Shown: positions 8,094-16,898, counted from the stretch's first letter. The stretch is 64,000 nucleotides of DNA from Muribaculaceae bacterium (GCA_017621055.1 JAGATX010000018.1:1-64000); one strand, 5' to 3'. Notes: generated from the letters alone by a model not told the origin. Numbers and translations: made by a program.

Positions 8094-8215
8094 TGCCGGT
8101 GCCGTTTCGATAAATTCCGGTTATGATTTATAAGTATTTCAATGTTAGTCGATGGGTCTGGCCGGTTGTAGCGCCGGCGGCATCCCGCTCACATCAAAGA
8201 ACGTTTCAGCGGGAA

Positions 8216-9205
8216 TTAAAGTTCATTTTCGGCCACATCTCCGCTGTCGGGATATGCAAGGCGCACGTTGTCCACCCACAATGTGAGGCCGGGTGTGCCG
8301 GTGAAAGGCTCTCCGGAGCCTGCCGAGAACATCACTATCATATGCGTTGGCGTGGCGTCGGCGTCGTCCCATCCTTCTTCTACGACGGGTACCATCTCGC
8401 CGCGGCTGTTGCGCGCGCAGTACGATTTATCGCGGGGTATCAGCCCCATGTAGCTGCGGAAGTAAGGCTCGCCGGTTATGTCGCCGTAGTGCACCGTCAG
8501 ATGGTGGCTGTTGACCCATCCCTCCGACGAACGGCTGAAGAGCTCGCGTCCGGTGCCCACGCGCTTGGCGTGAATTTTGCCGGAGGAGTCTTCCCAACGC
8601 CGCTGAAGGATGATGAATACCTCGGCGCTGTCGGTGCCCCGCAGGTGCTTTTTGCCGCCGAAGCCGCTGGAGTAGATGCGGCCGGCGCCGGGGGGTACCG
8701 TCACCCGGTAGTCATACACCAGTGCCGTGGGCCGCTCGGTAAAGGGTATGCCCATCTCCATTTTCTTATATGGATCGGAGGTGGACTTCACCGGTTCGAT
8801 CATTTCGCCTAAAAAGAGTGTGCCGGCGACAAAAACGTCGATATTGATAATGCCGAGGGCGCAGCAATGCTCCATATCGGAGGTGAGCTTGGCGCATTTG
8901 CCTTTTCCGGGGCGGGTGTCGGGGTAGAGGCTGTTGCTCACTTTGGTTATGCCGTGCACTTTGGCCATGACGTTGGAGCTTGCCCATGGCGACCCTCCCA
9001 GGTTGGTATATGGGGTGTCGCCGTTGATAGTGCGGTCGGGGCCTACGGCGTAGCATTGCACGGTGTGGCCTCCCAGCAGCCGGCTCTCCTTGATGTTGCG
9101 CGTCACCCAGCTGTCCATGTCACCGTAAGGCAGCATGACCAGACGCTCGGCGGCGCAGCCGAAGGCCACGAGGAGGGTCGTTAAGATGGCGAGGATTGTT
9201 TTCAT
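8216..9205 (-). CDS. PCMD-domain secreted protein
   Basis: From the ATG at 9205 it has 329 residues with a signal peptide (MKTILAILTTLLVAFGCAAE; the GC could also serve as a weak lipobox). The body has the pattern I associate with PCMD, the putative carbohydrate-metabolism domain of Bacteroidetes surface proteins: 'DSWVTRNIKES', 'GKGKCAKLTSDM', 'INIDVFVAGTLFLGEM', 'MGIPFTERPTALVYDYRV', ending with 'GLTLWVDNVRLAY'. Function is a guess from PUL context elsewhere. The in-frame ATG at 9259 is rejected because it precedes the signal peptide and lies inside the terminator hairpin of the upstream gene. Confidence 0.78.
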   Translation of the reverse strand: MKTILAILTTLLVAFGCAAERLVMLPYGDMDSWVTRNIKESRLLGGHTVQCYAVGPDRTINGDTPYTNLGGSPWASSNVMAKVHGITKVSNSLYPDTRPGKGKCAKLTSDMEHCCALGIINIDVFVAGTLFLGEMIEPVKSTSDPYKKMEMGIPFTERPTALVYDYRVTVPPGAGRIYSSGFGGKKHLRGTDSAEVFIILQRRWEDSSGKIHAKRVGTGRELFSRSSEGWVNSHHLTVHYGDITGEPYFRSYMGLIPRDKSYCARNSRGEMVPVVEEGWDDADATPTHMIVMFSAGSGEPFTGTPGLTLWVDNVRLAYPDSGDVAENEL

Positions 9206-9221
9206 ATAAATTAGAACAAGG

Positions 9222-9260
9222 CATGCCGCCGGAGGGTTCATACCCTTGCCCGGCGGCATG
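9222..9260 (-). terminator. Long GC hairpin between glycosidase and PCMD genes
   Basis: CATGCCGCCGG (9222-9232) pairs perfectly with CCGGCGGCATG (9250-9260). An inner AGGG/CCCT stem closes a TTCATA loop. It lies 13 bp after the glycosidase stop and suggests the PCMD gene has its own promoter. Confidence 0.7.
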
Positions 9261-9272
9261 TCGTGACGGGGA

Positions 9273-11783
9273 TTACTTTACTATGAGGATGGCGGCGGCG
9301 CCGGCGCTGCGGACAATGTATGTTCCGGGCGCGGCGGGCGCGGTGGTGCCGGTGGCGATGCGCACGCCGGCGAGGGTGTGGATTTCCACAGCCTCGGCAT
9401 CGGCGCAGCCCGATATGCCGAAGGTTGCGCCGGGAGCCACGGGATTGGGCCATACGGCAAGACGTCCGGCGGGAGCGCCGGCGGCAATGTTGTCGATGCC
9501 GCTGTTGTCGTAGTACACTGCCGTGAGCGAGTGCACAGTCATGGTGCGGGCTCCGGCATAGTCGCCGCCCACCTTGGTGTCGAGACGTACATTGTTGAAC
9601 GTCAGCGGGTAGATGGCATGCTCTATTTTGGCGAGGTCGGCAACGGGGAAGGACACTTTGTGGCGTTCGCCTGCGGAATAGGGAGCCTCCGGAGTGATGG
9701 CGATGGAGCCTTTTTTCTCACCGGCGGCAACGATGTTCATTTCAAGCTTGTCCACGGGGATATCCGATGTGAATTCCAGTTCGAGAGCCTGCGGCATGCC
9801 GAAGAGCACCATCTTGCGGGCAAGGGTTATCTGGGCGTAGCCGCGCGGCGTGCCGTAGGTGTAGTTTATCGTGCCGTCGGCGCCCAGGCTCATATTCTTG
9901 AGGCCGGTGTTGCCTTTGGCCGTCCATTGGCTGAAGTCATCGGTGAGGAGCACGCTGCCTGTGGCGGTGTTCTCCACGGCCACGGTGGCAGTGAAGTCGA
10001 GGTCTCCCATTGTGCCGTGCAGGGTGGTGGCGCCGTTAGCCACGGCGGTGAGCGTGCCGTCGGCCACGGTGGCCACGCTGTTGTCGTCCACCGTCCAGTC
10101 AATGCGTGCGGGGTCATAGAGGAAGGTGCGGCCTTCCACGTCGGCGATTACCTCCACGGGGTAGGGGTGGCGCTCGTCGAGCACTATGTGGTTCAGGCGC
10201 ATGCGCGGCGTGGCGGCAAGCAGCGTAACTTTCTTGCTCACCGTTGCGCCCGTGGGTGCCGTGGCGGTGATGGTGAAAGTGCCGGTGGTTGTGCCGGCAT
10301 TGAAGGTGTCGCCGTCGCAGCTGCCGGCTTCGGCGCTGCAGCTCACGGTGAAGTCGCGGTAGTCATAATCTATCACGCTGCCGTAGCTGTCGTAGGCAAT
10401 GATCTGCGGAGTGTACGATGCCAGCACGGGCATGCGCACCTCCACGTCCTCGAAGGCCAGGGCCGCAACGTCGTGCGCGGCGACGTCGTCAGAAGCGGTG
10501 TTGAACACCATCCAGCCGTTGCCTACCGGGCGCGGGTTGCCCTCGGTGGTGCGGTTGATGATGCGGTCGCCCACCATCAGCTCCGCCGAGCCGCCGGCGT
10601 CGACGTTGATCACGTTCCATGCGCCGAGGTGACGCATGAAATCGCACATCACGGCGGTGGTGCAGCCTGCCGAGCCGCCCCATACCGGATCCATCGAGCG
10701 GTCGATTACCACCATGAAGAGCTTGCGGCCGTCCTCGCTGCTGCCGTAGGCCGACCGCGAGTAAACCATTGTGTTGTAGCTGTCCCATTCGTTCTGCGGC
10801 GTTATCTGGCCGTGGCGCATCACCATCATGTTGCCGCCCACGGCATTGGTGATTTCGGGGCGCACGGCGGCGCCGTCGGGGTCGAAGAGCCACGAATAGC
10901 GCACCTGCACGGCATCGCCGGCGGCGAGGGCGTCGAGGCTGCCGCGACGGCTGACAATGGCAAGGTCATGGTCGCCGAGAGTGCCGCGGCCGTTGGTCTG
11001 CCGCGTTTCGGCCACCACGAAGTTCATGGGCACGCCGGCACGCCAGCTCTGCCCCGGTGCCAGATCGAGGAGCACTTCGGTGCACTCGGCGTCCTCGACA
11101 ACGTCGTAGTGTATGTTGTTGTCGGCAATCTCCCAGTCGTAGTCGCCGCGAAGAGGCAGAAACTGGCGGTCGCGCCCGAAGAAGGGAGTGTAGATGGCCG
11201 TCTGACCCGGCTTGAAGCCTTTGTTGCAGCTGTGGTACTCCTGCGTGCCCGTTTTCTCGGAGGTGAAGTCCATTTCGGTGTTACAGGCATCGATCCACAG
11301 GCGGTTGTCGACGTCCACGGCAACGATGCCGCTCTCGCGAGTGCTCCACCACCACCAGTGCGGGAACGACCGCGAGTCGATCGACAGCATGCCCTCGCGC
11401 AGGCTCACATTATGGGTCGAGGCGCCGTAGGCCGCCCACTGCGGCTGGCTGCTGACTATCCAGAAATTGGAGTTCTGAGCGGCGATGGCGTGGTGGTCGG
11501 GGGCGTCGTAGCGCTGTGCCGCCTCGGTGAGCAGCTCGGTGCCGGCGCTGAGCTCGTGGGCAATGCTCGTTTCGATTTTGATGTACGGATTGTTCATGTC
11601 CACGGTCACCACATTGATATTCAGTGCGAAATCCGGCACGCGGTAGCGTGCGTAGACAGTGCCCGGACCTATCGAGCGTTCTATTACCTTCTGAACATCG
11701 TAATCGGTGCCCTGAAGGTTGACGATTTCGGCCGACATTGTGCCGGTAGCTGCCACGAGGAGCAACAACAGTTGTTTTTTCAT
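9273..11783 (-). CDS. Phosphodiester glycosidase (NAGPA-type), secreted, with sorting domain
   Basis: This 836-residue protein has a signal peptide (MKKQLLLLLVAATGTMSA). Residues about 60-430 are a phosphodiester glycosidase (NAGPA) domain: 'AIAAQNSNFWI' near 100, 'AVGGNMMVMRHG' near 314, 'GSAGCTTAVMCDFM' near 370, and the hallmark NVDAGGSAELMV near 393 followed by 'NPRPVGNGWMVF'. Family enzymes cleave sugar-1-phosphodiesters (uncovering enzyme, or bacterial teichoic-acid/exopolysaccharide hydrolases). An Ig-like region with 'RIDWTVDDNSVATVADG' follows, then a CTD (VEIHTLAGVRIATG...GTYIVRSAG) typical of type IX secretion cargo. The C-terminus ends in a basic residue. Confidence 0.87.
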   Translation of the reverse strand: MKKQLLLLLVAATGTMSAEIVNLQGTDYDVQKVIERSIGPGTVYARYRVPDFALNINVVTVDMNNPYIKIETSIAHELSAGTELLTEAAQRYDAPDHHAIAAQNSNFWIVSSQPQWAAYGASTHNVSLREGMLSIDSRSFPHWWWWSTRESGIVAVDVDNRLWIDACNTEMDFTSEKTGTQEYHSCNKGFKPGQTAIYTPFFGRDRQFLPLRGDYDWEIADNNIHYDVVEDAECTEVLLDLAPGQSWRAGVPMNFVVAETRQTNGRGTLGDHDLAIVSRRGSLDALAAGDAVQVRYSWLFDPDGAAVRPEITNAVGGNMMVMRHGQITPQNEWDSYNTMVYSRSAYGSSEDGRKLFMVVIDRSMDPVWGGSAGCTTAVMCDFMRHLGAWNVINVDAGGSAELMVGDRIINRTTEGNPRPVGNGWMVFNTASDDVAAHDVAALAFEDVEVRMPVLASYTPQIIAYDSYGSVIDYDYRDFTVSCSAEAGSCDGDTFNAGTTTGTFTITATAPTGATVSKKVTLLAATPRMRLNHIVLDERHPYPVEVIADVEGRTFLYDPARIDWTVDDNSVATVADGTLTAVANGATTLHGTMGDLDFTATVAVENTATGSVLLTDDFSQWTAKGNTGLKNMSLGADGTINYTYGTPRGYAQITLARKMVLFGMPQALELEFTSDIPVDKLEMNIVAAGEKKGSIAITPEAPYSAGERHKVSFPVADLAKIEHAIYPLTFNNVRLDTKVGGDYAGARTMTVHSLTAVYYDNSGIDNIAAGAPAGRLAVWPNPVAPGATFGISGCADAEAVEIHTLAGVRIATGTTAPAAPGTYIVRSAGAAAILIVK

Positions 11784-12074
11784 TGATATTCTATATGTGA
11801 ATTAAGGAAATTCATGAATGTGATGAAGAATTTTCACAAAAATACGCATTTTTTTGTATTGAGCAAAAACGGCTGTCCTTTTCGCCCAATTTTTCGGCAA
11901 AAAGAGCCAAAAAGCGGAGGAAGCTCCATCAAGAACGTCGGAGAGGTTCCCCTGTGGTTGAGGCCGTTGCGGGACCATAGGGGCACCTCTGCGAGGTGAT
12001 TGGGGAGGAAGTGGGCGAGCCGGTTCCAAGGCGTCGCTCTGACGGGCTCGGAGCAGCCTCCGCCCCGGACCGGC
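11784..12074. repeat. Palindrome-rich spacer, no gene seen
   Basis: Two imperfect 16-nt arms, GAGGTTCCCCTGTGGT (11943-11958) and ACCATAGGGGCACCTC (11974-11989), are inverted with two mismatches. CACCTC-TGC-GAGGTG (11984-11998) forms a competing hairpin. ORFs through it have low-complexity Pro/Arg composition and look spurious. It resembles an extragenic palindromic repeat. Confidence 0.5.
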
Positions 12075-12105
12075 AAAAAAAGGGCTCGCTTCGCAGCGGG
12101 CCCTT
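12075..12105 (-). terminator. Rho-independent terminator of the Ig-like protein gene
   Basis: On the minus strand AAGGGCCCGCTG-CGAA-GCGAGCCCTT is followed by seven Ts (positions 12081-12075). Confidence 0.85.
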
Positions 12106-12178
12106 TTCCCGGAGGAATTGCTTCCTCCCAATCTATTCAATGTATATCAATTAACTTTGTATCTTGATTTTGACGCTA

Positions 12179-13906
12179 TCAGCGCACATACACCTTGCTG
12201 ACGGTGCTGCCCTGACGGCGGATATAGAGACCGTTTGTCGGATTGGCCACGCGAACACCCTGAAGGTTGAAGTACTCGGCAGGTGCATTGGCGTCGACAA
12301 CGATGTTCTCCACTGCGGTGGTGATTTCTGTGGGAGCGGCTACGCTTTCCACTCCATCTACGCTGACTTTCAGAGTGGCGATGTAGTTTTTGGCTTCTTC
12401 GGTTGCGAGGAAGGGTGCGGTGGCCACAACCTTGCCTTCGTAGTTCACGGGATCGGCGGCGGCACGTGCGGGAGCGGCTGCGGGAGCGTCGGCAGGTATG
12501 TTCTCCAGCGTTACGCCGTCCATAACATTACCTTCAGCGTCGGTGATGGTCATCGAGAACACAGGCTCGGCGTCGGTGTTGACAACGGCAAAGCTGTAAG
12601 GGAGCGTGAGGGTGCCGGCGGTATAGTCGTACTCGGCTTTGCCGACAGTGAGAGCGGTGGTGAACTCGGGTGCGGGTGCAGGCTTGGGAATGTAGTAGAT
12701 CTGAACATCGGTCTGTCCGCTTGCATATGTAGTAAAGCGGGGAGCATTTGTATTATAGCGGAAGAAATTGCTGCCGAATTTTACTGTGAGGATGTTATTG
12801 TCCAGAGTTATTGAGGCACTGACCTCGGTTTCGGATTCGGTCATGGTTTTTGCGGCGGTGCTGCTCATGTAAACAGTATTACCTTCGCCATTTTCGTAGG
12901 AAATAGCATAGCCGTCGGCAGTTTTTGTGAACGTGAGAAGCAGAGCGCCTTCAGGGATGGCCGTGAGTTCTGTCTCGTCGGCGTTGAATTCCAGGTCTGA
13001 ACCAAGACTGGAATAGAACGTGCCACTGAGGTTACCCATGATTGCGGGCTTGGCACTGCATACGAAGTATCCGGTAGCGCCGTCGAGGTCACCGAGGTCT
13101 GTGAGGAGCGTGGGATTTTTGGCGTTGGGGTCGACTACTTTGAGAGTATAGCTCGCGGTAGCAACCTTGTAGGTGTCGGTTTCAGAAGATGTTGCGGTGA
13201 TTACGGTCGTGCCTGCGGCAACGATGGTAACGGCGCCGTTTGCAGGGTCTACAGTAGCGACTTCCTCCTTACTGCTGGTGAATTTAACAGGAACATTGTA
13301 GGGATTGGAGAAAGCGTTTGCGGGAGCCGCCTCACCGAGATTGACGGTCACGTCGCTCTCGGTGAACGAGATTTCAGGATCTTCGAGCGTGCTGCCTGCA
13401 CTGGCGGTGTACTCTATCGAGTTGACGCCGAACTGGTTTTTACCACTTGCGGTAGCAGTCATCTTTATGGCGATAGTACCGTCAGGAATGGTGGTGGCGC
13501 TTATAGAAGCGCCGTTGGCGGTAGTGGAGCCTGAGACGGAGGGGTTGAAAGCCGTGAATGTGCTGCCGTTTTCACTATATTCAAGTTTGACAGTATTGGC
13601 CTTGCTGCCCCATTGGGTAAAGTTGAATTTGATGCTGTTGAAGGTGGAGCCGTCGGTGAGTTTTACGATAATATAGCTATCTGCATCGCGGGCAACAGGG
13701 CATGTCGTTACAGTTGAAGTCTGCTTGGTAAAACTGTAGAAAGTTACCTCGTATGGTTTCCCGGTGGGTTTGTACTCGACTGTAGCTCCGTAGCTGTTAC
13801 CCCAGCCATCGGTGCCGATTGCGGTGAAGTTGAGGTCGATTGTTTCGGCATAGCCGAGCACGCAGGCAAGGACTACCGAAAGGAAGGTGAGTAGAGTTTT
13901 CTTCAT
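12179..13906 (-). CDS. Secreted Ig-like (Big_2) protein with type IX-like sorting domain
   Basis: From the ATG at 13906 it has 575 residues. The signal peptide is MKKTLLTFLSVVLACVLGYA. The N-terminal ~150 residues look like a beta-sandwich (FNSIKFNFTQWGSKANTVKL). A bacterial Ig-like domain of about 85 residues follows (VKFTSSKEEVATVDPANGAV, AGTTVITATSSETDTYKVA). The last 40 residues (AEYFNLQGVRVANPTNGLYI...SKVYVR) match CTDs of T9SS type A cargo. No catalytic domain is recognised, so adhesion or carbohydrate binding is possible. The 59-residue upstream extension of the frame is rejected because it crosses the promoter (14071-14078) and has no coding character. Confidence 0.8.
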   Translation of the reverse strand: MKKTLLTFLSVVLACVLGYAETIDLNFTAIGTDGWGNSYGATVEYKPTGKPYEVTFYSFTKQTSTVTTCPVARDADSYIIVKLTDGSTFNSIKFNFTQWGSKANTVKLEYSENGSTFTAFNPSVSGSTTANGASISATTIPDGTIAIKMTATASGKNQFGVNSIEYTASAGSTLEDPEISFTESDVTVNLGEAAPANAFSNPYNVPVKFTSSKEEVATVDPANGAVTIVAAGTTVITATSSETDTYKVATASYTLKVVDPNAKNPTLLTDLGDLDGATGYFVCSAKPAIMGNLSGTFYSSLGSDLEFNADETELTAIPEGALLLTFTKTADGYAISYENGEGNTVYMSSTAAKTMTESETEVSASITLDNNILTVKFGSNFFRYNTNAPRFTTYASGQTDVQIYYIPKPAPAPEFTTALTVGKAEYDYTAGTLTLPYSFAVVNTDAEPVFSMTITDAEGNVMDGVTLENIPADAPAAAPARAAADPVNYEGKVVATAPFLATEEAKNYIATLKVSVDGVESVAAPTEITTAVENIVVDANAPAEYFNLQGVRVANPTNGLYIRRQGSTVSKVYVR

Positions 13907-14070
13907 AAAGAGATGATTGAAGTTTATTGTTGGTTTAAAGTTGGATTTGATGCGTGCTTTAGCCGTCCCCGGGTCTCGGAGTTGGCGAAACTGGGGGCGG
14001 AAATGTTGAAACAGACAACTTTTATGGGTTGCATAGCAGAACGGCGGTGCCGGATATAGTAACGGCAGCG

Positions 14071-14094
14071 CAAAGTTACACAATAGTTAACAAA
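14071..14094 (-). promoter_or_regulatory. Putative promoter of the Ig-like protein gene
   Basis: TAACTTTG on the minus strand (14071-14078). A TTTG at 14091-14094 is only 12 nt upstream rather than the usual 19-20. The leader to the ATG at 13906 would be about 160 nt. Confidence 0.5.
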
Positions 14095-14132
14095 TTACCC
14101 CCCCAAGTAGTTAAATAACGTTAATAAACAAC

Positions 14133-14156
14133 AAGAGCCGCTCCAAAGCGGCTCTT
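14133..14156. terminator. Bidirectional hairpin terminator
   Basis: AAGAGCCGCT-CCAA-AGCGGCTCTT is a perfect 10-bp stem with T-rich flanks on both strands. It probably ends minus-strand transcription from lpxA. Confidence 0.7.
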
Positions 14157-14371
14157 TGTGTATGGAGGGGGGAGTGGAGGAGCGGGGGCGCCGAGGGGGC
14201 GCCCTGAAGGGCTCGGCCTCGGTGTGGAGGAGGGCGAGAGGATGTCCCGCGGCTCTGCTATGCTCCGCGGCGGGTTGTAGAAATATCGCCCTGTTGGGCT
14301 CCCCGCTGATATCTATCTTTGGGCGAGGGGCCGGGGGAGGCGGCGGTTGAAAACCGCCTTTCCACTGGGTG
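14157..14371. repeat. GC-rich palindromic spacer after lpxA, no gene seen
   Basis: It holds several short palindromes: GGCGCC-GAGGG-GGCGCC near 14187, CCCGCGG...CCGCGGCGGG near 14253, and GGCGGTT-GAA-AACCGCC at 14342-14358, which sits just beyond the lpxA stop. The composition is unlike neighbouring genes, and it resembles an intergenic repeat cluster. Confidence 0.5.
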
Positions 14372-15160
14372 TTATTCGAGCTCTACGTTGTGGCCGGCGA
14401 TCTTGAGGTTGCAACCGCGGACGAAATCGAGGATTTCGCTGCGTATGGGGCTGTCGTCGATGTCGGCCTCGATGCGGCGCAGGGCGTTGAACACCGAAGT
14501 GGAGGTCTGGTATATGTGGCGGTATGCTTTGGCGGCATCGTCGATCTGCGCGTCGGTAAAGCGGGCATGCTTGCTCATTACCACGGAGTTCACGCCGTAA
14601 TATACCACGGGGTTGTGGGCCATGATGGTGAACGGCGGCACGTTCGACGATATGCGCGTGCCGCCCTTGATGAGCACGTACTTGCCGATGCGCGAGCGCT
14701 CGTGGACCACGGCGTTGGACGACAGGATTGTGCCCTCGTCGATGAACACATCGCCGGCGACCACCACGCCGTTGCCGAGCACGCACCGGCCGGAAATCAC
14801 GCTGTCGTGGCCTATATGGGAGTTGGCCATGACGAAGCAGTCGGAGCCGACGACGGTGCCGGCGGCGGAAGTAAATCCGCGGTTGATGATTACGTGCTCG
14901 CGGATTACGGTGTTGTTGCCGATGGAGCACAGCGATTTCTCGCCTTTCCAGCGGAAGTCCTGGGGGTCAGCGCCGACAATGGCGCCCTGGTAGACTTTCA
15001 CGTTCTTGCCTAAGGTGGTGCCGCCCATCACCGAGGCGTAGGGCATAATCACGCAGCCGTCGCCGATTTCGGCACCGGCGTCGACAAAGGCAAAGGGATA
15101 GATGGTGACGTCGTTGCCGATTTTGGCGGCGGGGTCGACGTGAGCGTTGGGGCTTATCAT
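14372..15160 (-). CDS. lpxA: UDP-N-acetylglucosamine acyltransferase
   Basis: From the ATG at 15160 the protein has 262 residues, the normal LpxA length. It catalyses the first step of lipid A synthesis, O-acylating UDP-GlcNAc from acyl-ACP. Left-handed beta-helix hexapeptide repeats run from the N-terminus (ISPNAHVDPAAKIGNDVTIY). The active-site region is NSHIGHDS at 113-120, with H118 at the position of the catalytic His125 of E. coli, and IREHVIINRGF at 86-96 matches the conserved IRE..TINRGT. A 35-residue upstream extension of the frame lies inside the MITE-like element and is rejected. In relatives lpxA usually follows lpxD and lpxC-fabZ; here it stands apart. Confidence 0.95.
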   Translation of the reverse strand: MISPNAHVDPAAKIGNDVTIYPFAFVDAGAEIGDGCVIMPYASVMGGTTLGKNVKVYQGAIVGADPQDFRWKGEKSLCSIGNNTVIREHVIINRGFTSAAGTVVGSDCFVMANSHIGHDSVISGRCVLGNGVVVAGDVFIDEGTILSSNAVVHERSRIGKYVLIKGGTRISSNVPPFTIMAHNPVVYYGVNSVVMSKHARFTDAQIDDAAKAYRHIYQTSTSVFNALRRIEADIDDSPIRSEILDFVRGCNLKIAGHNVELE

Positions 15161-15174
15161 GGGATGAGGAATTA

Positions 15175-15470
15175 GAGCCTGTTCCCCTGTATATGTTAAA
15201 TTCTCGGCGGTCGATTTTTGAGCGATTTTGTCCGACGGCGGACAAAAGCGCCAAAAAGCGACCAAGGCGATGCTAACTTTATTGAGGCTAAAGGCTATAT
15301 TTTAAATTATGGTGTATATCGGGGCGAAAATAATAGTTTCTGAGCGCATCGCGCAGCCGTCTTTTGCCTTGTTCATCAGTCGTGTACTGCAAGTACACTC
15401 CTTCTTCACATGTCAAAATCCGTTCTGCGATATGCGGCCGAGAATTTAACATATAGAGGGGAACAGGCTC
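15175..15470. mobile_element. MITE-like element, 296 bp with 34-bp terminal inverted repeats
   Basis: The left end, 15175-15208 (starting GAGCCTGTTCCCC), and the right end, 15437-15470 (its reverse complement), match over 34 bp with one mismatch. TTA flanks both ends (15172-15174 and 15471-15473), compatible with a 3-bp target duplication. The interior carries no convincing ORF. GAGCCTG-type ends with TNA duplications are known in the IS5 superfamily, so mobilisation by such a transposase is plausible; that family link is inference. It fills the gap between the tolC-like gene and lpxA. Confidence 0.7.
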
Positions 15471-15484
15471 TTAGGTGGTGCGTA

Positions 15485-16873
15485 TCAGCGACCGCCGCCG
15501 AGGGCCTGATAGAGGTTGATGACGGCGCGTGCGCGTGTGAGGTCGGTGTTGATGAGGTTCATCTGGGCCGAGAGGAGGCCCTGCTGTGCGGTGAGCACTT
15601 CCAGGTAGTTGGTGGAGCCGGTTGAGTAGAGGAGCAGGTCGCGGGTATATTCCACGGAGCGCTCGAGGTTGAACACCTGCTCGGTGAGGAGCTGCGATTT
15701 CTCGATGCTGCGTGAGTATACGGTGAGGGCGCTGCTGACCTCGGCGGCGGCGCTGAGCAGCGAGTACTCGAAGTTGTTGAGGGCCTGCTGCTGCTGTGCC
15801 TTTGCGCCCTGCAGACGGGCGATGTTCTGACCGCGGCTGAACAGGGGTGCCGTCAGCGAACCGGCGAGGTTATAGAACCACTCGCCGGGATTTTTAACCA
15901 TCGAGCCCAGCAGGTTTGTGAACCCTCCGCTGAAACTGATGCTCAGGCCGGGATAGAAGGCGGCGCGGGCGCTGTTGGTGGCATAGAAAGCGGCAGCGAG
16001 GGCCTGCTCGGCGGCCTGCACGTCGGGGCGGGCGGCGAGCTCGCTCATGGGGATGCCAGCGCGGTATATGGCCGGTACCTCGGGGGTGAGTCCGGCGGCG
16101 ATGTCCCACTCCTGCGGCATGGTGTTGAGCAGCAGCGACATGGTGTTGTTAAGCTCGTGGAGTTGCGTCTCCAGGTCGGTGATGCTTGCCAGGATGCTGT
16201 AGTAGTTGGCGGCGCTCTGCACCACGGCGGCTTCGGTGAGGCCTGTGCCGGCTTCCTTGAGGTCGCGCATGGTCTGCACGGTCTCCTCCCAGAGTACGGC
16301 GGTGGTGCGCGAAATCTCGAGCTGACGGCGCACGGCGCTGATGGAGTAATAGGTGGTTGCCACGGCAGATATTATCTGGCTGCGTGCGGCGCAGGCATAT
16401 GCCTCGCTCTGCAGCAGGGCCGCCTGGGCGCCGCGCTTGCCGTTGAGGAGTTTGCCGAAGATATCGAGCTCCCAGCTCACCTGGGCCGGCAGCTGATAGG
16501 ACCACGACAGGTCGGAGCCGGCAATCGACGAGCCGGCGCCGTTGGGCGCGAGCACCACCGAGGGCAGATATGCCAGCTTGGCGCCGCGCAGGTTCGCGCG
16601 GGCGATGTCCACGTTGAGGAGGGCGTTGCGCATTGAGGTGTTGTTCGTCAGCGCCGTGTTTATCATGCCGGCGAGCACCGGGTCGGTGAAAACGTCCTCC
16701 CACAGCAGGTTGCCGAAGGCTGTGCTGTCCTGGCCGGCCTGCCGGGCCTCGGCGTAGGCGGCCGTCAGGGGCGTGTCGGTGGGCGTATGGTATTTGTTGT
16801 ATATTCCGCAGCTGCCGGTGGCGGTGGCCAGGGCCAGAGCCAGCGCAAGGCGTGCGATATTTACTATTTTCAT
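15485..16873 (-). CDS. Outer-membrane efflux lipoprotein (TolC/OprM/NodT family)
   Basis: From the ATG at 16873 it has 462 residues. The lipobox is ATGSC (Cys22), typical of OprM/NodT-type channels. The body shows two TolC repeats with long helices. Conserved segments include 'SWELDIFGKLLNGKRGAQAA' in the first repeat and 'LFSRGQNIARLQGAKAQQQQ' in the second, with a closing INLYQALGGG. It forms the outer-membrane duct of the RND pump encoded just upstream on the same strand (58-bp gap with a hairpin). The further upstream in-frame ATG at 16963 overlaps the acrB end and is rejected. Confidence 0.93.
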   Translation of the reverse strand: MKIVNIARLALALALATATGSCGIYNKYHTPTDTPLTAAYAEARQAGQDSTAFGNLLWEDVFTDPVLAGMINTALTNNTSMRNALLNVDIARANLRGAKLAYLPSVVLAPNGAGSSIAGSDLSWSYQLPAQVSWELDIFGKLLNGKRGAQAALLQSEAYACAARSQIISAVATTYYSISAVRRQLEISRTTAVLWEETVQTMRDLKEAGTGLTEAAVVQSAANYYSILASITDLETQLHELNNTMSLLLNTMPQEWDIAAGLTPEVPAIYRAGIPMSELAARPDVQAAEQALAAAFYATNSARAAFYPGLSISFSGGFTNLLGSMVKNPGEWFYNLAGSLTAPLFSRGQNIARLQGAKAQQQQALNNFEYSLLSAAAEVSSALTVYSRSIEKSQLLTEQVFNLERSVEYTRDLLLYSTGSTNYLEVLTAQQGLLSAQMNLINTDLTRARAVINLYQALGGGR

Positions 16874-16898
16874 CTTGTTAAAATATGAGGTGAAGCGC

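Noticed and set aside
9378..11786. 802-codon open frame on the plus strand
   Set aside because: It is antisense to the phosphodiester glycosidase gene. Its composition (Gly/His/Val-rich, no family motifs) is that of a mirror frame in GC-rich DNA.
13907..14083. N-terminal extension of the Ig-like secreted protein
   Set aside because: It precedes a perfect signal peptide and runs across the TAACTTTG promoter box.
15172..15473. Invertible promoter (phase-variation switch) between tolC-like gene and lpxA
   Set aside because: The inverted repeats are long, nearly perfect and flanked by a TTA duplication, and no consensus promoter is seen inside. A transposon-derived MITE fits better, although read-orientation data would be needed to exclude inversion.
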